Assembly (NCBI GenBank): GCA_034509925.1
Contig: CM067534.1
Span: 4,533,501-4,597,500, forward strand
Reading direction: 5' to 3'
Length of the DNA: 64,000 bases
From: Hirudinaria manillensis
Lineage: Eukaryota > Annelida > Clitellata > Hirudinida > Hirudinidae
Shown: piece after piece, positions 1 to 12,328 of the stretch
Numbering within the stretch: the first letter of the stretch is position 1
Layout: the number at the start of each line of letters is the position of its first letter
Translations under genes and position numbers: made by a program
The notes under the pieces: generated by a model
What the model was told of the DNA's origin: nothing
Database searches by the model: none
Seen by the model: only the letters and a program-made list of their open reading frames with translations

Positions 1-7
1 CACGTAC

Positions 8-1536
8 CAAAAATGTTACCCTTCGATGCATCCGACGATCTTCCAAAGTTCTGCAAGATGTACCCGATCCTTGACGGGTCGATGCACGACCATAGGGAAC
101 ATTCCTTGTACAAACTGAACGTCACCAGGTCCAAAATTGACTTGAGCTGCTGGAAGAGATCCCTGGAAATATTGAACCAAAGATAGAGGCTGGAAATTCT
201 CCCCTGCACTTCCTCACTGCCATAAATGGGGCATCCCTTCAGAAGTGCCTTCTGGGTTGGATAAAGGGATTCTATGTAGTCTAATGTCTTCATCAAATTC
301 ATCGACTGAACTGAGGCATCACAATACAACTGCAATATTTTCCCAGGGCACGTCTCAAACATGCTTTCGGCCGATGGAATCGGGTCATCGTCAGGCACGT
401 TGCAACACGCGCAAGTGTCTAATCTCGGAAGGTCTGTCACGAGTGGTGAAGTTTCTGACGAACAAACCCTTCCGAGAATAAAAAACATAAACTTATAAAA
501 GAGGCAATGAGAGAAAGGCAATGTTTTAAATATATGATCTTAAAACCTAAAAGACAGCAATCCATCGATGCTGGTGGGTATGTTCTCTCGGCATCTCATG
601 AAGACGGCATCTTGCTGATATGGCAACATGTTATTCAAATGAGCTTGAAGTTCAAGCCATGCAATGTCTCCAAATTGACTTCTCCAAAGTTCCTCCTCAC
701 TGCTCATCTGTCTGTTGCAAGCGTGCCTCCTCATATCTTTGTCCCTACCTATGTGAAAATTCAGGTAATTTGTACTGCATTATAAAGCTTACTAGAGATT
801 TCAAGAAAATATGAAAATAATTAAGATATCTTCTAGGTTCTGAAACATCTTCTAATTATCTGAATAAATAAGCATTTGTAATTTTAACAGAACCTCGACT
901 CTTAATCTCACTTTTTCCCAGGTCGATGAGCAAAGAAAAGTTTTTGTAGAAAGAAACTCGGTCGGAGCCAAAAAATGGAGACGAGGCATTCATAAACCTT
1001 GGTGGGCATGTTTTCAATGAAGAGTCCTGTTCAGTAGTTATTTTGCAGACTGGCATGGAATCCAAGCACTTGTACTTCTGGCTTGTCACCACAATTGGTG
1101 GTAAAGAATTTGGTCCAGAGCTGCTTTCAACACTGTCTAGAAATCTTCCATGATTGTTGAGCTGCTTCAGATTTCTTTCAGAATTTCTGGTTTTGGTAAG
1201 GCTTTTGGAAAGCCCATAGGGATTGCTGGTACGATAGGTTTCGACACCCTCGGTCTCAGAATCAAATACGGTGCTTATGAGACCATTGTGGTTATAGGGG
1301 GTTGTTTCCTTCCCTGATGATTTCTGCTGCCTCGATCTTTTTGATTTGTTCTTTCTTTTATGAGCTGATCTGGATGTTTTTGGAGTGCTGGAATAAAGCT
1401 CCAGCTCATGCGTATCACAAAAATCCAGTGACTTCAAGGAATGCAATTCTGAAGCACTCACATATCCTGAATTTGTTTGCAAATCTTCAGCAAGTCTTAA
1501 AATATAACATCTTAATATCAAATGCGGTTTAAACAT
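8..1536 (-). CDS. MAP3K4: MAP3K4-like MAP kinase kinase kinase, N-terminal exons (partial)
   Basis: Three minus-strand exons join in phase: about 1536-912, 748-547 and 468-8. The donor at 911 is GTGAG, and the acceptor before 748 ends CATAG. The last visible donor, GTACGTG, sits at the window edge. About 429 residues are visible. The first exon is low-complexity and basic (HKRKNKSKRSRQ, residues about 59-70) and ends DRVSFYKNFSLLIDLGK. The second holds FGDIAWLELQAH and IPTSIDGLLSF, matching the animal MAP3K4 signature ELIWLELQAW...AIPDIINEILTF. The third holds LDYIESLYPTQKALL and SLYLWFNISRDL, matching YIEALYPSLQALQ and LCLWLNITKDL. MAP3K4 relays stress signals to MKK3/6 and MKK4/7 and so to p38 and JNK. 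Its C-terminal kinase domain would lie to the left, outside the window. The ATG at 1536 has A at -3 and an in-frame stop 12 nt upstream, so it may be the true start, but an upstream coding exon cannot be excluded. Confidence 0.85.
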
Positions 1537-3028
1537 TTTGACGATGGTTTAATTAATATCTGTTGTTCCTAAACATGCAATCATTCTTTAAGATTCAAAT
1601 CTTTAATACTTAAATCTGATTATTTTCGCGAGGATAATGGTAGGTAAGCACAAAAACTCTTTAATGTGCAAAATCATTTCAATGGAGTGTAGATTTTGAG
1701 AATCTGAGTTGGCGTGACTTCAGGGCTAACAGTGATGCCAAGATCACCAAGACATATGCATAGTTGTGCAAAAATACGTATTAATTCAAGAAAATTTTGC
1801 AAAAACCTTTCTCTGGAACGTTCATTCTCATCCGAAATATAAAACATTAGCAAGCCGCAATAACAGCGCCCCGCCAGAAACAGGCCAACGAGGTGGTTCC
1901 AAAATAAAAAGCAAAACAAGGTGTTAGTTAAATATGGAAGGAATAACTCAAAACATCCTTGATCTTAAGATCAAACATTTGCAATATGGCTGCAATTTTA
2001 CGTTTTTTCTAAGAAAATTGTGCAGAATCGACATATGAACGTAATTAGACAGGTATGATCAGCTCGATTACTATCCCAGCTTATGTCATCAAAGCGCTGA
2101 TAACCGAACTTTTGAAATACTCACATTTAATATAGTGTGTAATATATAGTATATTACCAAAAATAATTTCTCGAACTTGTTTGTAAAGTTAGTAATTAAT
2201 TCTCCATAGGTTGCATATTATTATTTAGATTCGACTTATGCCAGCAGACGGCTTGATGTTTACACGTTTTGCAAAGGCTAAGACTAAAAAGATAAAATGA
2301 CTTCACTTGGACGAGAGCCATACATAGTACATTTTGCTTCTATAATGCTTTTCTAAAAACGTCCATAAAAACAGCAATTCTCAAGTCAAGGACGTAACAC
2401 CAACTTCGGTATCTTACGCAAGGTAAATCAGCTTGTTTCTCCTTAGGAAAAGAATGAAATTACACCCCTGCCCAACATTGTGCAAAAGCTATGAGATGCC
2501 TACAAGAAAACTCATATACATGATCTGCTTAGCATTAAAAAAAATCATCGAAAGCTGTTGTAATATGAGTCAATGGCATAACCTTAATCTTAAAGTTGTT
2601 CGAGGTGAAAAGGAATTTTATTTATGCTTTTCACTAGCTTTGCCAAAAATAAGCCACATGAACAAATTTCCTGATTTAGAAGGGACTAACCTCCCACCAT
2701 CAAAACCAGACTGTGCCGTAAATATCTCCCATCACTAATCAGGATTAACACAAAAAGGACAGATAATGCTGAATCAAACACCAAATTACATTCTATAACT
2801 GAGAAATAAACAAAGATAGCCAGCAGGGCTTAGGTGTCAATATTTTGAACACTTGTTTTTCTCACATTTCAAATCTCTTCAAGAAAATAAAAAAAAAACA
2901 AGATAGGGAAAGACTATTATGAAACTTCTCAGGTAGCACTACACATTCCATCCAACGAGGTGGATGAATGGGCATTAACATAATATTTCATGATTTGTAA
3001 GATTAAAATTGAATTCAATGATTTGGAA
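1537..3028. other. Intergenic region between MAP3K4 and the GT54 gene
   Basis: No exon could be supported here. It should hold the 3' UTR of the GT54 gene (minus strand) and the 5' flank of MAP3K4. A TTTATT at about 2617 reads AATAAA on the minus strand and could be the GT54 poly(A) signal. A minus-strand open frame at 1674-1919 shows no recognisable family. Confidence 0.4.
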
Positions 3029-4365
3029 TCAGTCATCAGAAAAAACTGCTATTTGCTTTATGATGAGATTCCATGCAGGACTTACAGAAGAGACTGTAAA
3101 TTTGAGACATTTTGTTGGTCTCCCAAGCAGCTTATCTTGCAAATCATTGAATTTTGCAGTGGGACTTTGGACTTTTCCAATGAATATATAGTCACTGCAG
3201 CTCAGAATGTTTCGTTGGACATCCAGTTTCATCAATTTTGGACTGGCCTCAAGTATTCCATGAACAAACAAATTTTCTGGAATTGGTTGGGAACTCGTTG
3301 TGTTTCCAGCATTTTTGTCAAATGTTTCATTTCTTAAATCTAGAACCCTGTAATCCAGTTCAAGGATTACTCTGTCAAGTTGGACGTAATCATCAAAAAC
3401 AATTGCAAACCAATCTCCATATTTTGTGGATTTGGCTTCAAAATAGTGGCTTGCCAAGGACCCATAAGCTCTCATGGGGGAATGTTTGAAATCTGTGGCA
3501 ACCATACTAGTCATTACCACTCCAGATGGATCATTTGACCTCCATTTACCTTTTCCAAAATAATTTGGACCGACATCACCACCTATTTGAGATCTTCTTA
3601 GCATTAAATTTGGTCGAAACACAACGAAGTTGGACTGATACATGAGGTGTACATAGTCAAGATGCGTTTCAAAAAGAATTTTTTCATTCTCTCTAAAAAA
3701 AGGCCGAGTGAGAAGATGGAGGAAGAAAAAAGCAAATTTGTTGATGTCGTTCACCCTAATGAGCTTGCCATTAAAGCTGCCAGACATATGGTCAGAAAAA
3801 TCTAAAACGCTCCAAGGTCTCGCGAATTTCTTTATAAATCTCAGTGCAGCGCTGATAAATTGAACACCAAGGATCTCAACATCATCATTCAGGAGCCAGA
3901 CATATGATCCTTGCAATGCTAAATAAACTGAAGTCTTTGACAACATGCACAAGGATTTCCACATTTCATATGTTCTTTGATTACCTGAAAAAAAGAGAGT
4001 GACTTATTAAGGTTAATGATTTTTAATAATGAGCTAAAGATGACTAAACCACACATAGTCTGTATTTTATAGCCACTTACTACCTGATAGAGTAACTTGG
4101 CAGTATGTAAGGAGCTCATCAGGAGAGTAGCTTGGGACTTTTACCAACTGGAGAAAACCAATGAGAACATCTGCAGTGAACTCTGTCAAAATTCTTTGTA
4201 TAAATCCATGGTATTTGAAGTTGCTCTCGAATAAAACTGCTACGGTGCTGTTTAGTTTTTCTGCTATTGTGGTATGATTTGAAATCGATGAGATAGTCCC
4301 CAACAAGTTCCTAAATTTCCCACGGATTCCTTGTTCTACAAATGGAATGGCTATAACAATGCCCC
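3029..4365 (-). CDS. GT54 family glycosyltransferase, MGAT4-like (3' exons)
   Basis: Two minus-strand exons, about 4365-4081 and 3984-3029, encode the last ~413 residues and the stop. The first begins at GIVIAIPFVEQ, the family's VLGIPTVKRE strand. The second carries WLLNDDVEIL, the metal-binding position where MGAT4A/B has LEDDI. It then has WSVLDFSDHMSGSFNGKLI, equivalent to WMILEFSQLGFIGKMF, and after that VFRPNLMLR and DPSGVVMTSM, equivalent to the family's RFKPSLFQHVG and NPPAEVTTSL. MGAT4 enzymes add beta-1,4-linked GlcNAc to the alpha-1,3 mannose arm of N-glycans in the Golgi. Which branch this belongs to, and whether it is active, cannot be told. The donor near 4081 has two in-phase choices (GTAGTA or GTAAGT). 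The upstream exons with the membrane anchor were not found between 4366 and 7600. Confidence 0.8.
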
Positions 4366-7300
4366 CTGAAAGCAACAATTACAATGTCGCACATATTTGC
4401 AATATTTCCCTCTCCTTGCCACAAGTGGCTCAGTTCACATAACGGTTTGTAAAACCAAACAAAGCATGAGGATTGATTTTCAATGGAAAGGCATTCAGAA
4501 AATTTATATATAACTAGCAATCGCCTGCATTACACGTCGCGATTCTAAAACATAACAATGGCAGGATTTTCAAAAAAAATTTATTTTTACATGATGTAGT
4601 TGTGGTACATATATGAAACTTATTTAAAAAAAACACTCCTCTAATCGAGCACTATGTTGTGTTAAAATGTCAAAGCAATTGGTTAAGTACTTTCAGAGAA
4701 CATTTACATGATACAAACACGCATTGCATTTTTATTTATATAGATATATAATTTATGAAATCTGCAAAGCAGGCCCTTAACAGCTTAACCTGCATTACTG
4801 ACTGCAATTATTTTCTCAAGCTTGAGTTTTATTTAGTGCTGAATAAAGTTGGTCAGGACTGGATTCACACTAAAAAAAAAGGTTGCAGTTTGTTATGAAA
4901 CCGTTCTGTGCCATCTAGTGTGCAAAGATGTTATGAAACAAAACATAAATCCAAGTTTAAAACCTGAGGAGAAAATTGAAGTTTTAAAAGAACTATTTCT
5001 GTTTTCAAGAGACAAACATCAAACTAATGTTTTTCTTAGTCCAGTAATATTAATTAATTTCAGAGCTGCTAGGCATAACAAATTGTTTTGTGTTGCAAAC
5101 CTTTTACAAATGAAGAGCAAAAAATTCTTGTAATTTTTGAGTTATATATGATTATAATTGTTAAACATATGAAAACATAGCAGAGTAGACATTAGCGCAG
5201 GCTGATTATCACTGTTATAAGTTGTTGGTGAGCCAAACGAATTATAAATTGAACTCTGGCAAGTGCATTACAAAAGGCTTGCTTACCAATTTTATAAATC
5301 AATATGTATTAATTCGCAAGTCATTTTTATAACAAGTCGCTTGTAATCATTTTTGCCACTATGAGTTCAACTCTAGAAATTTTCTTTTAACTTTAAAAAA
5401 GCTCACAAATACCCTAAACAGCTGCTTAATTTGATATAATTTCAATTACTTGTCATATTTCTTGGAACTGAAATTATTGTAAATTGACTTTCTGTAGAAG
5501 TTTTCCATTTGTTCAGAAGCTGAGCTATTATTTTGGAAGTCTGAAATAGATGCACCTCGTAGTAAAATCATGTAAATCATCAAAAATTTATTTAGTATCC
5601 ATGTTATTTGGCTTTATTTTTCAATGTAACAATTTGATAAGATTTGGTACTCAAATTATGAATTCTTTGGTTTGATACATAAGTCCTGTTATAACTTATA
5701 AGTTAGACTATAACACGCACATTGGAAAAAATTTTCATTAACCCCACCTTGAGCACATTTGGGTAAATTATGGATAAGGAAATATCACATGAGTGTTCAT
5801 GTTCAGCATTGAAATCTATTGAAGAACAAAATGAATGTATATGTATTTTTTTAATGACAATTGGATGGTGCTAAAGTTAAAATTAGTATGCTAACCAACT
5901 AAGTAATTTAAATGCATAAACTATACAATTCATCAAGGCATTCTCATTCAAGCAGCAAATTGAACATAAAAATTAGTGCTTCATAAGCTAGAAAGGCATA
6001 GCTTTGTACTTGCGATGAATTTATAACAATCTGTCTAAAATGTAAAAAGTACGTTAACCTGAAAAGAAGAAGAACATCTCAACATTTAGTACCAAAAGAA
6101 TTGTGAACCAGAAAAGAAGAGAAAATTTATCTTCTTTGTATGATCGTTTAAACATTTTTACATCCTCTAAAGACTAAACTGCTAAACATGTTCCGATACC
6201 AAAGAGTACCGCAGCCATCCTAACATCACACGACACATCTGCGTTAAGTCTCCACAATAAGGTTATTCCCAGCCAATAGTACCTCATACCTTGCAATGTA
6301 ATAGGTATGTTCGATGTTGAAGAGTGAAACTTATCTTTAACAAATTTTCAACATTTCAATCAGAGATAATTTAATTTAACAAAAGTATATTATTTTATGC
6401 TATACGACTTATGTCCTGGTCATTTATAGCGTTGGTTAAGAGAAGCGGCGAACCCCTCCGGTTACCCGACCACTTTCACTTCTCTCCCTTGGGCTTCCAC
6501 AGAAGGAAGTTTTTTTTGCCCCTCCGTATTTCACCAAAACTTCAAAGTCCTAAAATTTACATTTAACCGCCGCACCATGCCCATCTTTTCAACTATTTTT
6601 TTTTTATAAATTTGCGTCCGTTAATATCTAACCTAATTCTGGGTTTATTTACGCACCCCAGCAGCCTTTTTTTCAGGCTCCGACGATGCAGTATAAAAGC
6701 CTCTGCAGAGAGCCATCCTTTCAGATCAAATTAGATCAATCCACCCAAAATTGTAAACCCAAGCACAGCTATTGAGAGTGCCCTTTATTCTTTAGAGGGA
6801 CAAAGGAGGGCTGAACATCTGCTTGGATCAACTAGATTTCCATCCCACAATAAAGTGTTGATGAAGTCAACAAACATAAAGAACTTTGCCGGCGTTCGCC
6901 GTGCCACCCAACCAATTTCGGTAGTCACGGGAAGATCAACGTGACCAATGAAAATGAAATTTCCAGATTGTTGGATTGTGGTCTCAAGCAATTACTCCAA
7001 AACAATTTCAAGCTCAATATACACAAATGACGTCATTATATGAACAAATTTCAGCTTACATCGATTGAAAATAGAAAAAATGCGCACGAGCCTTCAAGAC
7101 CAGAGATAAGCACTTAACAGGTTGGGACTGAGCATGGAATCAAAATCTATGAATAATCTACTAGGACAACATTCAAGTTTCTGACTGAGTTGAATGCAAT
7201 GTTAAGTGTAGAGAAGCAAAATCACTCCGTGCAGTCGACCATCCAAAAACGTTCGTTATTGGAAGCAGATGAGAACGATCCATGCATTATATCTCCTCCC

Positions 7301-7614
7301 CCAAGGTCTAAAGTATTAAGTCAACCTAAAAATGGATGAGGTCGCCCCTGTTATCTAAATCTCACACACAAATAAATAGTTGGAAAATAGAAATTGCCAC
7401 GAATCGGAATAATGTTGGCTTCGATTAACTAAATGATGAATGCGTCACAATTACAAATCTCCTTTCGAGTCAACGCCTAAAACACTATTCACACTTTCTG
7501 TACTTGGAACTTTACATGTCAGATGCAGAGTAAAAGGTTGGCTGGAAGACAAATCATTAAATTAGTTAATTAATTTATTTATTAATTTCGTTAATTAATT
7601 GATTGGTTTTAATT
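4366..7614. other. Non-coding stretch upstream of the GT54 exons
   Basis: Mostly AT-rich with no supportable exon. It should contain the 5' exons or introns of the GT54 gene, but I could not place them. A GC-richer block at about 6420-6990 has a TATA-like TATAAAAG at 6693-6700 and an AATAAA at about 6846-6851 on the plus strand (see findings). AATAAA signals for phafin (minus strand) lie at about 7570-7584. Confidence 0.35.
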
Positions 7615-10600
7615 CTATGTAAGCTCTGGGGACGGGTGGAGGTGAAATGAATGAACCTGATCAGCTTTTGCATCAGAATTCTTTTGAGTTTCGTGGTCTG
7701 AATCAGAGGATTCGGAGTTGTCTTGCGGTTTGCTTCCAGACGCACCTGAACAAAAACGTTTTGAGATGAAAAAAATAATAATCCCCAAACTATGCTAACT
7801 TGTCAGCTCACTTGATTGGGAGGCAAGAGAGTCATAGCAGATGTTACAGACTCGAACTGGCTTTGATGATATACAAGGTAGCATCCACCTTCTACTGGTA
7901 CAATCATTGCAGCAGACGAAACCACATTTGCGACAATGATGCTGAAGGCAAAAATAGTTTACGAGATATTTCCATGCTCCTAATTATTACTTAACAATGC
8001 TCCATGCCTTCTAGACTTTCCATGCTCATCAGAGATAAACAATTCCGAGATGACAATAGAACAGGTTAAGTCAAAGATGTGTTATTTATCTTGAGTGTTA
8101 AATAAATATGTGACTATTTTCTTAAGCATGAGAACTAAATGAAAATATTTCAGTATTCAGTCAATATTAGATTCGGGTATGATTACACAGTGGCCCACAA
8201 ACAGAAATTAGCCTTCACACATCAGAATTCCTACAAGTGTGCACATTCTACCAGCCAATTTATAGCTGAATTGCTAGAATAGTAAAAGTTCCTCTTCAAA
8301 TATAATAATTACATGTTCCCTTTCCAATAGTTAAACAAAGAACCAGCTTTCACAGGCTCACACCAAATTTACTTCCTAATTCTTGACCAAGTTTTGCTTG
8401 GATCATTGTAATGATGTCAACAACAACTCTGAAAACAACAACTACAATCGAACTACACCTACCCTCCTGTTTATGACTGTGAACTCTGATTTACGGCATC
8501 TCATGCAGGTTAGCGCGTTGGAGTCAGGAACCCAAACTGGCGATGCTTCGCTGATTGAAGATTTCTTGCCTTCTGCAAATTTTTTGGTAAAATAGTTTGT
8601 ACAAGAGTTGTCTGTTACAATTGCATTTGCTTTTATATGAATATAGCACAGCAATCGTTAATCTAAGTAAGCGATACTTTTTATGAATGATTGAAAGTGC
8701 TTTTAGGCCAAAGTTTTCTTTAGCTGCAAAGATTCACAGGTTTTTGTGAAGGTAAGAAATAAATTAATTACTTTTGGAAGATTAAGAGGCAGGAAAAATA
8801 TTAACGTCCCATTAATTATTGTCTCTATTCTCTCACTTTCTCTTTTTTGCTTTAAGTTTCTAACCTGACTTTTAGTCTTTTCTCACAAGAGATCCATTCT
8901 CCACTCACTCTTAAAACTGAATTCTTGACCAAACTTATAAAACTTTTCAAGGAGCATTTATTAACAGCCTAGTTGACTATGTAATCATGTTAAATAAACT
9001 CCACTCCATAGAAGATCTCATTTATTCCATGCCATCATGCATCATGAGATTCTGAGATTCTCATTAGACTTATATTGAGCACCAGTGATTATTACAAATC
9101 TATGAAAGCCCTCATCCTGCCTTGAAAAACTAGACGCATTAGCCACATTAGAGATCGTCTCGAGGCTAAATAAAATAAATCAGAGGAAGAAGCTTACGTT
9201 TCTTTTGGATCTCCTGTATGCATCTAGTGATGTGTGCCATCCACTCCTTCTTTTCCATGGCTGTTGCAGCGTACACGGTGAACGATTTGCTTGGGCTGAT
9301 GATTTGCCAGCCATTAAAAAGATCTGCACAAAACATACAAAAGTAGTAAAGTAAAACCAAACTTTTGAAGAAATAACAATTCAAAGACAACAATAACAAT
9401 CGTATAAAAAAGAAAATGTTCATTGAAGGTGTACGCCCTTTCCTTAGGTCAAAATGAAGTGGACAAAAGAAATTAATTAAAATAATTAAATCCTAATTAT
9501 AGAACATTAATGGCATGTATATTCAAGTGGTGACAATTATCTAAATAAAGCAAAACCTTCATCACCATAAAAAGCAGAAATAAAAATTAAAATCAAATTT
9601 CTCTAAAAAATATTTCTTTTAAATCATTAAAAATCGTTCACAAACCTCCGTCATCAGGAACGGGTTCCAATCGAACATTCTCCAGGTTAATAACGTGTTG
9701 TTTGTTGTACTGAAGGATCAAAAACATACTTTTGAATGTTATTAATATTAATAAATTATTTATATTAATAATTTAACCCTAAAATAAATCAACACCAATC
9801 AATGCATTGCAGCAATGCTGAACATAAACATTGTTATCACAAACATCAAAATATCACATGTAACCAGCATCTGCCACCCAACTGCAATACGTTATATGAA
9901 CATTATAGCAACATCCTCATTATCACAGCAGTGGAATTGTAAAATGAAATGCATTTAATGCAAAGCTCTTAATAATAAATGGCCAAAGTAAACATTCTCA
10001 ATGCTGAAATTCAGCCAACCTTTTTTTTGTTAATAATTATGTTTCCATACACGAGTATGTCGTTGAAGAGAAAGAATTGCCTGGGCTTGGGTTTCTTGCG
10101 ACACATTTTGGTCAGCACCCCTTCGCCCACCAAAACCCTGTGGTTTGCAGTCAGGGGCTAAAAAGAAATTTAAATCGAGAATTGTAACGACGATCCTACC
10201 GAGCACTCCGCGATTAACTAACTTGGCCGGAAACTCCAAAACATTGTTCCACAAAATTTATTCTCTTGGCATTTGCCTCACTGTTCACTAAAATTAATAA
10301 AAATGAATCAAATCACTACACTAAGGCCAACATCACTACAATGAGGCCAAAATCTTTCAGGCACAATTATCAAAGCAATTAAATAGAGCTTGATGAAGAC
10401 TCCAGCCTCTGCTGATCACAATCATATGAATATAATTGGTTTCATCTAAAAAAAAATGTGACCTCCGAGCATCTTAACAAGCTTTTGAATTTCAATAAAT
10501 ACTTATGTGCATACCATGTGATCCTCGAAATTATAGGATTACAAATCTGGCCCAAAGATAATGGAACAAAATATTTCAAAGTCTTAAGACAAAATATTGT

Positions 10601-11344
10601 CTTAAATTTAAAACCATTAATGTGTAATTGTAATTCTTCATTTGAAAAAAAAATGTTAAATTTATGTTTTAGAGATGATTACCAGCTTGTTAATCATTCA
10701 GAAATTCACATGCATACAAAATTCACATCCATAAAAGAACAGATTTTAAAATTATCCATAGTAAAAAGTTGCTTATTACACTGTATGACTGGATTGATAA
10801 TAAGAACATTTGTATTTTTGCAACAATAAATAAGATATTGAATATCTACAAACAAAGGCTAATTCAATGCAATCGTGTTGATTCTTATCTTTATTTCGAA
10901 CCACAAAGCTTGAGTCCTTAGCAAAACATAGCTTTTAGTGTTAAGAAATTTAAGGACTAATATTTTTTTTAGATTTGTGCAATTTAAAAACAACCAGAAA
11001 CTATTGAAAAAAAGTTAGTCTTCAAAAAAATTAAAATAATAGTCCCACCGATTATCTTATTACTAATACAAATCATGAGCTATAACTGTTATTCTGACAA
11101 ATAATATGCCATTAAAGTCAAGATTAAAATCACGAACTGGCTACCTTAAACAAGTCCTCTGAATAACAATTACAAAATATAAATCCACTTGACTTGCTAT
11201 GCATCGGTCGCTTCCTCCGTGACAAGAAACGATGACAGAGGACAAGACAAAATGTGTTAGCCAAATCGAACATTTACAATAGTTAATCAATCTGAAATTA
11301 AAACAAAGCTAATGGTAAAGCGACCTACCCAATCTTTCGACCAT
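7615..11344 (-). CDS. PLEKHF2: Phafin (PH and FYVE domain protein, PLEKHF1/2 orthologue)
   Basis: Complete minus-strand gene of eight exons: 11344-11329, 10287-10223, 10157-10020, 9709-9646, 9323-9198, 8572-8463, 7941-7812 and 7745-7615. All introns are GT-AG and all phases join, giving 780 nt and 259 aa (human PLEKHF2 is 249). The start MVERLVNSEANAKRI matches MVDRLANSEANTRRI. The PH domain spans about residues 36-132 (GEGVLTKMCRKKPKPRQFF, then QHVINLENV, GWQI, FTVYAATAMEKKEWMAHI). The FYVE finger follows at about 150-212, with VWVPDSNALTCMRC, INRRHHCRKCGFVCC and KPVRVCNICYD, so the W-D, RRHHCR and RVC signatures are all present. Phafins bind PI3P on endosomes and lysosomes and act in endosome fusion and autophagy. 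The tail is acidic and serine-rich, as in the family. It is divergently arranged with CFAP57. The symbol could equally be PLEKHF1, since invertebrates usually have one gene. Confidence 0.95.
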
Positions 11345-12328
11345 TTTCCGCTGTTTAAACTAGAAAAATACGGACTTTAAGTACGTAGACCCGATCCCAG
11401 ACTTTATCGAGCAGAGAACCTACTCATCGGCCAAGACAGACTGATTCACCAAGGTTTGATTTGATGGCTTCCGCTTAATGTAAATCGCCGCTAGAGATTG
11501 ACTTTAAGATATTCTCTTTTTATTATATTTGACTCCAAGACGAATTATATGCGTTATATTTAACCAATTCGTTATTTTGTGCTTATGAAATTGAGTATAA
11601 AAACCATACTCAAAAGTGATAATAAATTTTAACGCCAGTAAGTCATGTGAAGCTAAAACATTTCCAGAATATTTGCTTTAAATATTTTCATCAATTATAA
11701 TTTCTTCATTAATTATTTAAAACAATAAATATGTATTATGCATTATTCAAGCGCAATGATACATTTTAAATATTTTAACAACATAACCTTTATGGGATCA
11801 CCTGGACGTGTTTTAAAGTAATAAAATCAACGCCATAAAACTATTTTTTGAGTAGTATGTTTATAACGTATTTTCTAAAACTCAGAATTGATTATTGCAT
11901 TTCTTAAGAGATGATGCGCTAAAGATGTGATACAATAATGGTTATAACTACCAATTATGTTTTTTGTCCCAATTAAGCGGGAACAAAAATTTAATTATTG
12001 AAATTAAAATAACAAACTCTTCTCAGATAAAATAACTATAAGGTAAGAGAAGAAATCAAATTTGTAAATTTAATGAAAAGGGAACTTATGTAATATAAAT
12101 CATAGTTTCATTATTGAGAACAAAACAATGCATAATACGAGACCCATTTTATTATGCTTTGTATACAATAATAATAATATTAATTTTGAACTGCATTTTA
12201 AAATATAATATGTTCGCTTGGCAAACTTCTAACACATAGCTGACGAGCTAATCAACCAATCACGTAAAGCGTCTCAATTTGTATCTGCTTGAAATTCTAG
12301 TCGTTGGATTTGCTTCTCGTTTGCAAAC
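11345..12328. promoter_or_regulatory. Shared 984-bp intergenic region between divergent phafin and CFAP57
   Basis: The two start codons point away from each other across this AT-rich gap, so both promoters and 5' UTRs must lie here unless further 5' exons exist elsewhere. I see no clear TATA box or other core element on either strand. Confidence 0.5.

Noticed and set aside
1674-1919. 81-codon minus-strand frame as an upstream MAP3K4 exon
   Set aside because: Its sequence does not resemble the MAP3K4 N-terminus and no phase-compatible junction to the exon at 1536 was evident.
4849-5133. 94-codon plus-strand open frame
   Set aside because: No domain or family match by eye and no clear splice context. 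It could be a chance frame or an old gene remnant, so it is not listed as a gene.
10458-10829. 123-codon plus-strand open frame inside phafin intron 1
   Set aside because: AT-rich, no recognisable domain, opposite strand to the gene, and codon content like the surrounding intron.
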